Below, one piece after another: positions 1 to 6,754 of a stretch of DNA of 40,006 nucleotides (the stretch's first letter is position 1; each line of letters opens with the position of its first letter). The notes beneath the pieces are model-generated. The model made no database searches. It had not been told where the DNA came from and worked only from the letters and a program-made list of their open reading frames with translations. The position numbers and the translations under genes were made by a program. The stretch is from Paracoccus marcusii (GTDB taxonomy: Bacteria > Pseudomonadota > Alphaproteobacteria > Rhodobacterales > Rhodobacteraceae). The stretch covers positions 1-40,006 of the forward strand of contig NZ_VDDD01000016.1 of the NCBI RefSeq assembly GCF_006151785.1, in the 5' to 3' direction.

Positions 1-150
1 CGGCCCGCGGGGTGACGGCCCCCACGGCGATGGTCCCCGCGGCGACGGTCCGCGCGCCGAAGGCCCCCGGGGTGATGGCCCGCGTGCCGAAGGCCCCCGG
101 GGTGATGGCCCGCGTGCCGAAGGCTCCCGGGATGACGGTCCGCGCGGCGA
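1..150 (+). repeat. 30-bp tandem repeat, five units, in-frame
   Basis: Five consecutive 30-bp units start at 1, 31, 61, 91 and 121. The units at 61-90 and 91-120 are identical; the flanking ones are diverged copies. The unit is a multiple of three and encodes a decapeptide with glycine, proline, arginine and an acidic residue at fixed places, so copy number can change without a frameshift. There are no spacers, so this is not a CRISPR array. Confidence 0.85.
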
Positions 151-340
151 CATGCCCCCCGCGCCGCAATTCGACACCGTCGCGGCGAACCAGCGCCTGA
201 CGCAGGCGGGCTACAGCGCGTTCGGCCTGATGCGCCAGGAGGGACCGCGGGTCCTGCTGGACGCGACCAATCCCGACGGGGAGACCGTCACCCTGGAACT
301 GGACCCGCAGGGCCAGCTGGTGCGCGAAACCGCCCGCTGA
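2..340 (+). CDS. 3' end of repeat-containing protein with PepSY-like tail (5' partial)
   Basis: The frame is open from the first bases of the window, so the start lies outside it. The visible N-terminal part (codons 1-50) is a low-complexity run of decapeptides close to GPRGDGPRAE, encoded by the tandem repeat at 1-150. The last 60 residues form a compact domain with an amphipathic helix (around QRLTQAGYSAFG) followed by two beta-strand segments rich in acidic residues (VLLDATNPDG, VTLELDPQG). This resembles the C-terminal half of a PepSY domain as seen in small exported alphaproteobacterial proteins. The function is unknown. An ATG at 152 lies in the same frame, but the open frame and the periodic coding repeat upstream argue that it is internal. 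The gene ends just before a strong hairpin terminator. Confidence 0.65.
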   Translation, partial: GPRGDGPHGDGPRGDGPRAEGPRGDGPRAEGPRGDGPRAEGSRDDGPRGDMPPAPQFDTVAANQRLTQAGYSAFGLMRQEGPRVLLDATNPDGETVTLELDPQGQLVRETAR

Positions 341-361
341 TCGCGGCGCCGGCTGCGCCGC

Positions 362-392
362 AAGGGCCGTCCCGTCCGGGGCGGCCCTTTTT
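362..392 (+). terminator. Rho-independent terminator
   Basis: An 8-bp perfect stem (AAGGGCCG at 362-369 with CGGCCCTT at 382-389) encloses a GC-rich 12-nt loop that can extend the stem, and a run of T follows. It lies 21 nt after the stop codon of the first gene and separates it from the polyamine transporter operon. Confidence 0.8.
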
Positions 393-478
393 CCATGCCG
401 CGACGGGCTGGCCAAGAAGACACTTTGCCTTGGCGCGGCCCCGGTCTAGGCTGCGGGCCAAGCCAAAGCCCTTGGCGT

Positions 479-498
479 CGTGTCATTTTATCGACACG
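479..498. promoter_or_regulatory. Inverted repeat upstream of polyamine ABC operon
   Basis: CGTGTC and GACACG face each other across an AT-rich 8-nt centre (ATTTTATC), in the only AT-rich stretch of the 210-nt leader before the binding-protein gene. A second weaker inverted repeat (GCCAAG at 457-462, CTTGGC at 471-476) lies just upstream. Together they suggest an operator or promoter region; the regulator is unknown. Confidence 0.35.
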
Positions 499-550
499 CA
501 TGCCCGATAACGGGAAACGGCTGAGTGACAACGACATGGAGGATCTTTCT

Positions 551-1669
551 ATGACACGGATCGACCGACGCGGCCTTCTGCGCGGGGCTGCGGCCACGGC
601 TGGCGTGGCGCTGGCCTCTCCCTATCTGGCGCGCGGCGCCATGGCGCAGGGTGCGGGGCAGGTGAACATCTTTGCCTGGGCCGGCTATCTGAACGACGAG
701 ATCCTGGGCGCCTTTCAGGAGGCCACGGGCATCACCCCGAATTTCACCCCCTATGGCACCAACGACGAGCTGCTGAACCAGCTGCGTGCCAACAACGGCG
801 CCGGGTTCGACCTGATCTGGCCGACCGTCGACCGCGTCCCGAACTATGTCGAGTTCGGCCTGATCCAGCCGCTGGACGAATCGCGCATCGAGGTCGCCAA
901 GGTCCTGCCCAGTGCCTGGGAGAACTCGGTCAACCTGGGCGCGGTCGTGGACGGCAAGCGGTACCAGGTGCCGACCGACTGGGGCACCGAGGCGATCGCC
1001 TTCGATACCGAACAGAACCCGCTGGAATACGGCACCGCGTCCTATGGCGATCTGTGGAAGGACGGCGCGCAGGCGACCGTGCGCGGGCATTCCTCGCTGA
1101 TCGGCCTGGGCCTGTGGCTGGAGGCCGAGGGCAAGCTGCCGCGGCCGCTGCTGGATGCGTTCACCGATCCCGATGCGCAGATCGAGATCTTCGACGTGAT
1201 CCTGGCCGAGGCCATCGCGCGCAAGGGCAACATCATCCAGTTCTGGACCAACGAGAACGAGGCCCAGGGCGCGTTCCGCGTCAACGGCGCCACCGTGGGC
1301 CAGACCTGGGATTCGACCGCGGCCGCCCTGGCGTCCGAAGGTCTGCCCGTGGGCTTCATCGCGCCCAAGGAAGGCGCGCTGGCCTGGATGGAGGGTCTGT
1401 CGATCCCGACGGGGGCCGCGAACCTGGACGGTGCCTATGCCTTCATCAACTGGTTCCTGACGCCCGAGGCCGGCGCGATGTACACCAACGCGACCAAGAT
1501 CAACTCGACCGCGGTGGGCTCCGATCAGCTGACCTCGGACGAGGCCAAGGCCTTCTTCGCCGCCGCCTATCCGGGCGACGCGCTGGAGAAGCTGTGGTGG
1601 TGGCCGATCCAGGAAAGCTGGTACATCACCAAGCGCAACGAGTATCAGGACCGCTTCCTGTCGGCCTGA
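551..1669 (+). CDS. Polyamine-type ABC transporter substrate-binding protein
   Basis: Periplasmic binding protein of the PotD/PotF class (372 aa), which captures polyamines or related cations and delivers them to the membrane permeases. The start at 551 is chosen because GGAGG at 538-542 sits 8 nt upstream and because the protein then begins with a twin-arginine signal (DRRGLLRG near residue 5, hydrophobic stretch, cleavage near AMAQG). The in-frame ATG at 395 is far upstream, without a ribosome site. The mature part opens with a typical strand (VNIFAWAGYLND), includes the QVPTDWGTEAIAFD segment of the ligand cleft, and ends in the aromatic tail (LWWWPIQESWY) usual for this family. It is the first gene of a four-gene operon. 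The exact ligand (putrescine, spermidine or another amine) cannot be told. Confidence 0.88.
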   Translation: MTRIDRRGLLRGAAATAGVALASPYLARGAMAQGAGQVNIFAWAGYLNDEILGAFQEATGITPNFTPYGTNDELLNQLRANNGAGFDLIWPTVDRVPNYVEFGLIQPLDESRIEVAKVLPSAWENSVNLGAVVDGKRYQVPTDWGTEAIAFDTEQNPLEYGTASYGDLWKDGAQATVRGHSSLIGLGLWLEAEGKLPRPLLDAFTDPDAQIEIFDVILAEAIARKGNIIQFWTNENEAQGAFRVNGATVGQTWDSTAAALASEGLPVGFIAPKEGALAWMEGLSIPTGAANLDGAYAFINWFLTPEAGAMYTNATKINSTAVGSDQLTSDEAKAFFAAAYPGDALEKLWWWPIQESWYITKRNEYQDRFLSA

Positions 1670-1678
1670 ACCCAACCG

Positions 1679-1698
1679 GGGGCGGTTTGCGCCGCCCC
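1679..1698 (+). terminator. Intercistronic hairpin (attenuator/3' stabiliser)
   Basis: GGGGCGG (1679-1685) pairs with CCGCCCC (1692-1698) across a 6-nt loop. It lies between the binding-protein and ATPase genes and is followed only by TCAATTCC, so it is a weak terminator at best. Such hairpins after a binding-protein gene usually raise its expression relative to the transporter genes. Confidence 0.5.
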
Positions 1699-1719
1699 TC
1701 AATTCCTGCAGGAGACACA

Positions 1720-2784
1720 ATGTCCCATTCGGTCGAACTTGCCGGCATCGGCATGACTTTTGGCACCACCCGCGCCGTCAGCGATGTCAGCTTCAAGGTC
1801 GAGGCCGGAGAGTTCTTCTCCATCCTGGGGCCGTCGGGCTGCGGCAAGACCACGATCCTGCGCATGATCGCGGGCTTCATAGAGCCGACCGAGGGGCGCG
1901 TGCTGATCGGCGACCGGGACATGAAGGGGCTAGGCCCCAACCAGCGCCCGACCGCGATGATCTTTCAGTCGCTGGCCCTGTTCCCGCTGATGTCGGTGCG
2001 CGACAACATTGCCTTCGGCCTGGAGGCCCGCGGGGTCGGCCGCGCCGAACGCCGGGCCAAGGCCGACGACCTGCTGCGCCTGATCGCGCTGGAGGGATAC
2101 GGCGACCGCATGCCGGGCGAACTGTCCGGCGGCCAGCGTCAGCGCGTGGCCATCGCCCGCGCCCTGGCCGTGGAACCGGGCGTCCTGCTGCTGGACGAAC
2201 CGCTCTCTGCTCTGGACCTGAAGCTGCGCCAGCACATGCGCGCCGAACTGCGCGCCCTGCAGAAGCGCACGGGCGTCACCTTCATCTATATCACCCACGA
2301 CCAGTCCGAGGCGTTGGCCATGTCCGACCGCGTCGCCGTGATGTCGGCGGGGCTCTTGCAACAGGTCGCCACGCCGCGAGAGTTGTACGACAACCCCGCC
2401 ACGCCCTTCGTGGCCCGCTTCGTGGGCGAGACGAACGCCATTCCCGGCCGTATCACCGACGTGCAGGCCGGCACCGCCCGGATCGAGACCGACTTGGGCC
2501 CGCTGACCGGTCGCGCGGGACAGGGTGCCGCGCCGGGTGTGCAGGGCACGATCTATGTCCGCCCCGAGGCGCTGGTGCCCGGTATCGGCCAAAACCCCCT
2601 GCAGGCGCAGATCGAGCGCGTCGATTTCGAAGGCTCCTTTGCGCTGGTCCACGGCCGGTTCGACGGCGGGACGGCGCTGACGGCATCGGTGCCCTCGACG
2701 CGGCTGGCCGATGCGCCGGTTCCGGGCAGCCGGGCAGGGTTCGGGTTCGACGCGGGACATGCGGTGGTGCTGGGCGATGGGTGA
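1720..2784 (+). CDS. Polyamine-type ABC transporter ATP-binding protein
   Basis: Cytoplasmic ATPase (354 aa) of the PotA/FbpC class that powers the importer. Visible motifs in order: Walker A GPSGCGKTT (residues 37-45), Q-loop in IFQSLALFP, signature [14 protein letters not shown], Walker B LLLDEPLSALD and H-loop THD. A C-terminal TOBE-type regulatory domain spans about residues 240-354. The ATG at 1720 is preceded by GGAG at 1711-1714. The gene overlaps the next one by 8 nt, so the transporter subunits are translationally coupled. Confidence 0.93.
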   Translation: MSHSVELAGIGMTFGTTRAVSDVSFKVEAGEFFSILGPSGCGKTTILRMIAGFIEPTEGRVLIGDRDMKGLGPNQRPTAMIFQSLALFPLMSVRDNIAFGLEARGVGRAERRAKADDLLRLIALEGYGDRMPGELSGGQRQRVAIARALAVEPGVLLLDEPLSALDLKLRQHMRAELRALQKRTGVTFIYITHDQSEALAMSDRVAVMSAGLLQQVATPRELYDNPATPFVARFVGETNAIPGRITDVQAGTARIETDLGPLTGRAGQGAAPGVQGTIYVRPEALVPGIGQNPLQAQIERVDFEGSFALVHGRFDGGTALTASVPSTRLADAPVPGSRAGFGFDAGHAVVLGDG

Positions 2785-3658
2785 TCTGAAAAACCGTTTC
2801 GGACCGGGGCTTTCGACGATATTCCTAATCCTGGTCCTGTTCTGGCTGGCCGTGATGGTCCTGGCCCCGAACCTGATGATGATCGACTATGCCCTGCGAC
2901 CGAACCTGCCGCCCGCGGCGCTGGGGGGGCCGGACGACACCTATACGCTGTCGAACATCCTGTATCTTGCCGGAGAGCCCACGCACCGCGCGATCTTCCT
3001 CAAGACGATCTGGGCCAGCGGCCTGGTGGCGGCGGTGACCTTTGCCGTCTGCTATCCCATCGCCTTCTGGATGGCGCAGCGGGCCACGACGGGGCAGTTG
3101 GCCATCGCGATGATGCTGATCATCATCCCCTTCTTCATCAACGAGGTGCTGCGGACGCTGGCTTGGTTCATCATCCTGGCCTATCGCGGGCCGCTGAACG
3201 CGGTGCTGACGAATATCGGCCTGATCGACGCACCGATCCGCTGGCAGGGCGACGGAGGCGTGCTGGCGGCGATGGTCTATGCCTATATCCTGTTCATGCT
3301 GCTGCCGATCTACAACGCCATCGAATCGCTGGACAAAGCCCAGGTCGAGGCCGCCCGCGACCTGGGCGCGTCGCCCTGGCGCATCCATACCCGCGTGGTG
3401 ATCCCCCATGCCAAGGCCGGGATCGCGACGGGTTTCGTGTTCACCTTCATGCTGGCCGCCGGCAGCTATGTCGCGCCCGCGCTGCTGGGATCGCCCGGCA
3501 GCCGATGGTTCACCGAGATCATCTACAACTGGTTCTTCGAGGGCGGCGACTGGAACCGCGGCGCGGCCTATGCGCTGGTGCTGCTGGTGCTGTGCCTGGC
3601 GGTCGTCCTGATCACCTTGCGGCTGTTCCGCGTCAACCTGACGGATGTCGCGAAATGA
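2777..3658 (+). CDS. Polyamine-type ABC transporter permease (PotB-like)
   Basis: Inner-membrane permease of the binding-protein-dependent type (293 aa, about six transmembrane segments). The first segment starts near residue 13 (STIFLILVLFWLAVMVLAP). The cytoplasmic EAA loop that docks the ATPase is seen as EAARDLGASPWRIHTRVVIP. The ATG at 2777 lies inside the end of the ATPase gene. The stop codon overlaps the start of the next permease gene in an ATGA arrangement, indicating a heteromeric permease pair made from one mRNA. Confidence 0.92.
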   Translation: MGDLKNRFGPGLSTIFLILVLFWLAVMVLAPNLMMIDYALRPNLPPAALGGPDDTYTLSNILYLAGEPTHRAIFLKTIWASGLVAAVTFAVCYPIAFWMAQRATTGQLAIAMMLIIIPFFINEVLRTLAWFIILAYRGPLNAVLTNIGLIDAPIRWQGDGGVLAAMVYAYILFMLLPIYNAIESLDKAQVEAARDLGASPWRIHTRVVIPHAKAGIATGFVFTFMLAAGSYVAPALLGSPGSRWFTEIIYNWFFEGGDWNRGAAYALVLLVLCLAVVLITLRLFRVNLTDVAK

Positions 3659-4443
3659 GGGCGGAACGCATCTTCGGCGCCATGTTCCGGCTGTATCTGA
3701 TGGTCTTCGCGGCCTATCTGTTCGCACCGCTGATCATCATGGGCGCGGCCAGCTTCAATGAAAGCCGCTTTCCCACGGTGATCCCGTGGCAGGGGACCAC
3801 GACGGAATGGTTCGCCGCCATGTGGGCGGACGCCGCCATGTGGCAGTCGCTGTGGACATCCGTGCTGGTCGCGGTCTGCGTGGTGGTGATTGTGGTGCCG
3901 GTGGGCACGGCGGCGGCGCTGGTCCTGACATCGCTGCATGCGCGGGCGCGCAGCTTTGCCTATGCGGTGATGGTGTCGCCCCTGCTGACGCCGGGGGTGG
4001 TGATCGGGATCTCGACCCTGATCCTGTGGCGGCAGATGGGCGTGGGCGGCGGGGTGTTCCTGATCGTGCTGGCGCAGTCGACCTTCATCATCTGCTATGT
4101 CATGCTGATGGTCATGGCCCGCCTGCAGCGGTTCGACCGCACGCAGGAGGAGGCGGCCCTGGGTCTCGGCGCCAGCCGCGTGATGGTGTTCCGCCGCGTG
4201 ACGCTGCCGTTCCTGCGGCCCGCGCTGATCGCATCGGCCGGCCTCGCGGTGCTGCAATCGATCGAGAACTACAACACCACGCTGTTCGTGCGCGGGTTCG
4301 AGACGCCCCTGACCGTCTTCATCGCGACCAAGGTCCGCACCGGCCTGACGCCCGCGGTGAACGCGTTGGCGCTGGTCATCATCGTGGCCACGGTCATCGG
4401 GGCCATCGCCTATGAGGTCGCGCGGCGCCGGCGCGCGGCCTAG
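3655..4443 (+). CDS. Polyamine-type ABC transporter permease (PotC-like)
   Basis: Second permease subunit (262 aa) with about six membrane segments and an EAA loop (EEAALGLGASRVMVFRRVTLP). The start at 3655 overlaps the preceding stop by 4 nt (ATGA). A large loop follows the first membrane segment and contains FNESRFPTVIPWQG, a pattern common in PotC-type proteins. Its TAG stop shares the tetranucleotide CTAG at 4440-4443 with the stop of the convergent kinase gene. Confidence 0.92.
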   Translation: MRAERIFGAMFRLYLMVFAAYLFAPLIIMGAASFNESRFPTVIPWQGTTTEWFAAMWADAAMWQSLWTSVLVAVCVVVIVVPVGTAAALVLTSLHARARSFAYAVMVSPLLTPGVVIGISTLILWRQMGVGGGVFLIVLAQSTFIICYVMLMVMARLQRFDRTQEEAALGLGASRVMVFRRVTLPFLRPALIASAGLAVLQSIENYNTTLFVRGFETPLTVFIATKVRTGLTPAVNALALVIIVATVIGAIAYEVARRRRAA

Positions 4444-5060
4444 CCGTTCGGCAGGATCAGGTCGGGTGCACGGCTGGCGGTCAGCACCAGTTCCATGTTG
4501 GGCAGGTCGTTGGCCTCCAGCTTGGCGCTGGCCTGATCGGCGGGCAGGTCGCGCCAGCGGGCCGTCAGGCGGGCCCGCAGCACAGCTTGCGGCACGTCCA
4601 GCATCACGGTCAGCGCGAAATGATGCCCCAGGTCGCGCCAGCCGGGCCGGTCCAGCAGCAGATAGTTCCCCTCGACCAGGATCAGCCGGGCGCTGGCGGG
4701 GATCTCACGCGCGGCGGCGCGGCTGATCTCCAGGTCGCGGTCGAATACGGGGACCAGCACGTCGCGGCCGTCATCGGCGGCCAGCCGCTCCAGCATGACC
4801 GCAAAGCCGTTCAGGTCGAACGTCCAGGGCGCCCCCTTGCGCGGCAGATCGCCGCGTGCCGACAGCAGCCGGTCGTCCAGGTGATACCCGTCCATCGGCA
4901 GCAGCGCCGCCCCCGGCAGATCGGCCAGAAGCGCGTCGGTGACATGGCTCTTGCCCGCGCCCGGAGGGCCCGCCAGGGCGACCATGGTCCGGCCGGGGCC
5001 GCGGGCCATTGTCCGCAGGCGCTCTCTCAGGTCGGGAAGATCTGTCGTCGTGGTCATCAT
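4440..5060 (-). CDS. P-loop nucleoside/sugar kinase-like protein (PanK/uridine kinase superfamily)
   Basis: A 206-aa cytoplasmic ATP-dependent small-molecule kinase of the phosphoribulokinase/uridine kinase/pantothenate kinase superfamily. The Walker A motif is GPPGAGKS (residues 30-37). It is followed by the substrate loop LPMDGYHLDD, the segment RKGAPWTFDLNGF, and EGNYLLLD. This pattern is typical of the short alphaproteobacterial proteins often labelled fructose transport kinase or nucleoside triphosphate hydrolase. The start is 5060 or 5057 (two consecutive ATGs); AAGGTG just upstream fits either. No sugar transporter lies beside it, so the substrate cannot be assigned. Confidence 0.8.
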   Translation of the reverse strand: MMTTTTDLPDLRERLRTMARGPGRTMVALAGPPGAGKSHVTDALLADLPGAALLPMDGYHLDDRLLSARGDLPRKGAPWTFDLNGFAVMLERLAADDGRDVLVPVFDRDLEISRAAAREIPASARLILVEGNYLLLDRPGWRDLGHHFALTVMLDVPQAVLRARLTARWRDLPADQASAKLEANDLPNMELVLTASRAPDLILPNG

Positions 5061-5111
5061 GTCACCTTTGAGGGCCTGTCACCGCGATCCTTTTCCGATA
5101 TTCCGGAACCA

Positions 5112-5133
5112 TTCAAGGCGGCAGTGCCTTGAA
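5112..5133. promoter_or_regulatory. Perfect inverted repeat in divergent promoter before LOV gene
   Basis: TTCAAGGC (5112-5119) and GCCTTGAA (5126-5133) are perfect 8-nt arms with a 6-nt centre. They lie in the 114-nt region between the divergent P-loop kinase and LOV genes, 42 nt before the LOV start. A short self-complementary TTCCGGAA lies at 5101-5108. This could be an operator or an mRNA leader hairpin. Confidence 0.45.
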
Positions 5134-5174
5134 GCAGACGACAGGGTCTGGGGCAGGCTTACAAGGGACGCGAC

Positions 5175-6290
5175 GTGGACGAACGGGACGACTGGCACCT
5201 GACCGAGGCGCTGCATCATGAACACGGACGCGGCGATCCCTTCGCGGCCGCGGTGCGGGCAACGCGCATGCCGATGATCATCACCAACCCCAGCCTGCCC
5301 GACAATCCCATCGTCTTTGCCAATGACGCGTTCCAGCGCCTGACCGGGTACGACCGCGACGAACTGATGGGCCGCAACTGCCGGTTCCTGCAGGGGTCGC
5401 AGACAGACCAGGACACGATCCGCCGCCTGCGCGAGGCGGTCGAGAACGGGACCGACATCTCGGTCGATATCCTGAACTATCGCAAGGACGGGACGTCGTT
5501 CTGGAATGCGCTGTATCTCAGCCCGGTGCGTGACGATGCGGGCCGCATCCGGTTCTTCTTTGCATCGCAGCTGGACGTCACCGACCGGATCGACGTGCAG
5601 TCCCGCATGGCGCGCGAGAAATCGCGGGTCGAGGCCGAGGTGACCCGCCGCGTCGCCGAACTGCGCGATTCGCTGGATGCACAGCGTCTGCTGCTGCACG
5701 AGGTCGATCACCGCGTGAAGAACAACATGACCATGATCGGGTCGATCCTGCGCCTGCAGCTGCGCGAGGCGGCGGACAGCGACACGGCCGACATGCTGCG
5801 CGCGATGATGACCCGGATCGACGCCTTGGCCACGGTGCATCGCCACCTGTACCAGTCCGACGACGTGACGCGGTTCGACATCGGATCCTACGCCGTCAAC
5901 CTTGCCTCCGACCTGACGCAAAGCCGGGCCGATTGCGACATCCGCATCCGCGCCGATCTGGGCCGGGCCGAGGTGCCTGCGGGGCAGGCGGCGGCGATCG
6001 GGCTGATCGTGAACGAGATCCTGGCGCACATGATCCGCCCCGAGAACGTCGCGAAGGGCCAGGTCTTCGACATCTCGTCGCGGACGACGCCCGCGCGGGT
6101 CGAGCTGTCCATCGGCTTCGGACCTCCGGGCCAGGGGGACGCCGAGGCCGATCCGGTCTATTCGCCGTCCGGGGTGAACGAACAGATCATCTCTCGGCTT
6201 GCCGCACAGACACGAACGCGCGTGGCCTGGTCCAGGACCGATCAGGGGTCGATTCAGGTCAGCGTCGTCATCGACAAGGAAATTCCATGA
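5175..6290 (+). CDS. Blue-light LOV sensor with HisKA_2/HWE-like kinase module, degenerate ATPase domain
   Basis: A 371-aa soluble photoreceptor. Residues 25-140 are a LOV domain binding a flavin; GRNCRFLQG (Cys69) is the canonical photoadduct motif, and NYRKDGTSFWN follows. A linker helix (140-170) leads to a dimerisation/phospho-acceptor helix with HEVDHRVKNN, His179 being the likely phosphorylated residue. The C-terminal ATP-binding domain (about 265-371) is recognisable but eroded. The N-box reads NEILAHMIR, with His285 where the second asparagine belongs. The DxGxG motif is replaced by GFGPPG, and the glycine-rich lid by SGVNEQII. The intact relative at 6735-8873 shows NEIVANAIKYA, DNGVG and GTGFGM at these places. 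Autokinase activity is therefore doubtful. The start is GTG at 5175 with AAGGGA upstream. The stop overlaps the response regulator by 4 nt. Confidence 0.88.
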   Translation: MDERDDWHLTEALHHEHGRGDPFAAAVRATRMPMIITNPSLPDNPIVFANDAFQRLTGYDRDELMGRNCRFLQGSQTDQDTIRRLREAVENGTDISVDILNYRKDGTSFWNALYLSPVRDDAGRIRFFFASQLDVTDRIDVQSRMAREKSRVEAEVTRRVAELRDSLDAQRLLLHEVDHRVKNNMTMIGSILRLQLREAADSDTADMLRAMMTRIDALATVHRHLYQSDDVTRFDIGSYAVNLASDLTQSRADCDIRIRADLGRAEVPAGQAAAIGLIVNEILAHMIRPENVAKGQVFDISSRTTPARVELSIGFGPPGQGDAEADPVYSPSGVNEQIISRLAAQTRTRVAWSRTDQGSIQVSVVIDKEIP

Positions 6291-6754
6291 ACCGCCCCAA
6301 GGCGCCGCTGTCGATCCTCGTGGTCGAGGATGAGTTCATCATCGCGATGGACATCGAGATGATGATCGAGGATGCCGGCCATCAGGTGCTGGCCGTGGCA
6401 TCGTCGCTGCAGGACGTGATGGCCCTGCCCACGGACAAGGCCCCGGACGTCGCGCTGGTGGACATGCAGTTGGCACGCGGCAGCACCGGCCTGCAGGTCA
6501 ACAGCGCCATCCAGAAGCAGTGGCCCGACACCATCGTGGTCTTTGTCACGGCCAATCCCAAGAAGATCCCCGACGATTTCGACGGCGCGCATGGCGTCAT
6601 CGCCAAGCCGTTCTCATCGGCGGGGTTCGTCGCCGCGCTGAAATACCTGGAGGAGGGCGTGTGCGATCCGCCCCCCGTGTCGCCCGAACCCGGCAGCTTC
6701 GTGGCCTCGCCCGCCTTCGCCGCGCAATGGGGCGTCAGTCCAGGGGAGCGGTGA
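6287..6754 (+). CDS. Single-domain response regulator
   Basis: A 155-aa cytoplasmic receiver protein without an output domain. All key residues are present: acidic pair in VVEDEF (near residue 12), phospho-acceptor Asp in LVDMQL, Thr in FVTAN and Lys in IAKPF. A proline-rich tail of about 30 residues follows the receiver fold. The start at 6287 overlaps the LOV gene stop (ATGA), so the two are made together and are likely partners. The 3' end overlaps the convergent phytochrome gene by 20 nt. Single-domain regulators with HisKA_2/HWE kinases often act as phosphate shuttles or sinks. Confidence 0.9.
   Translation: MNRPKAPLSILVVEDEFIIAMDIEMMIEDAGHQVLAVASSLQDVMALPTDKAPDVALVDMQLARGSTGLQVNSAIQKQWPDTIVVFVTANPKKIPDDFDGAHGVIAKPFSSAGFVAALKYLEEGVCDPPPVSPEPGSFVASPAFAAQWGVSPGER

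Noticed and set aside
61..120. Identical 30-bp repeats as a CRISPR array
   Set aside because: The units are directly adjacent with no spacers and are in-frame coding repeats.
395..550. N-terminal extension of the polyamine-binding protein to an ATG at 395
   Set aside because: No ribosome site there; the start at 551 has GGAGG at the right distance and gives a proper twin-arginine signal peptide.
5105..5130. Possible general-stress (EcfG-type) promoter, GGAAC before the LOV gene
   Set aside because: The -35-like GGAAC is present, but at the expected spacing the -10 reads CCTT instead of CGTT, so support is too weak.
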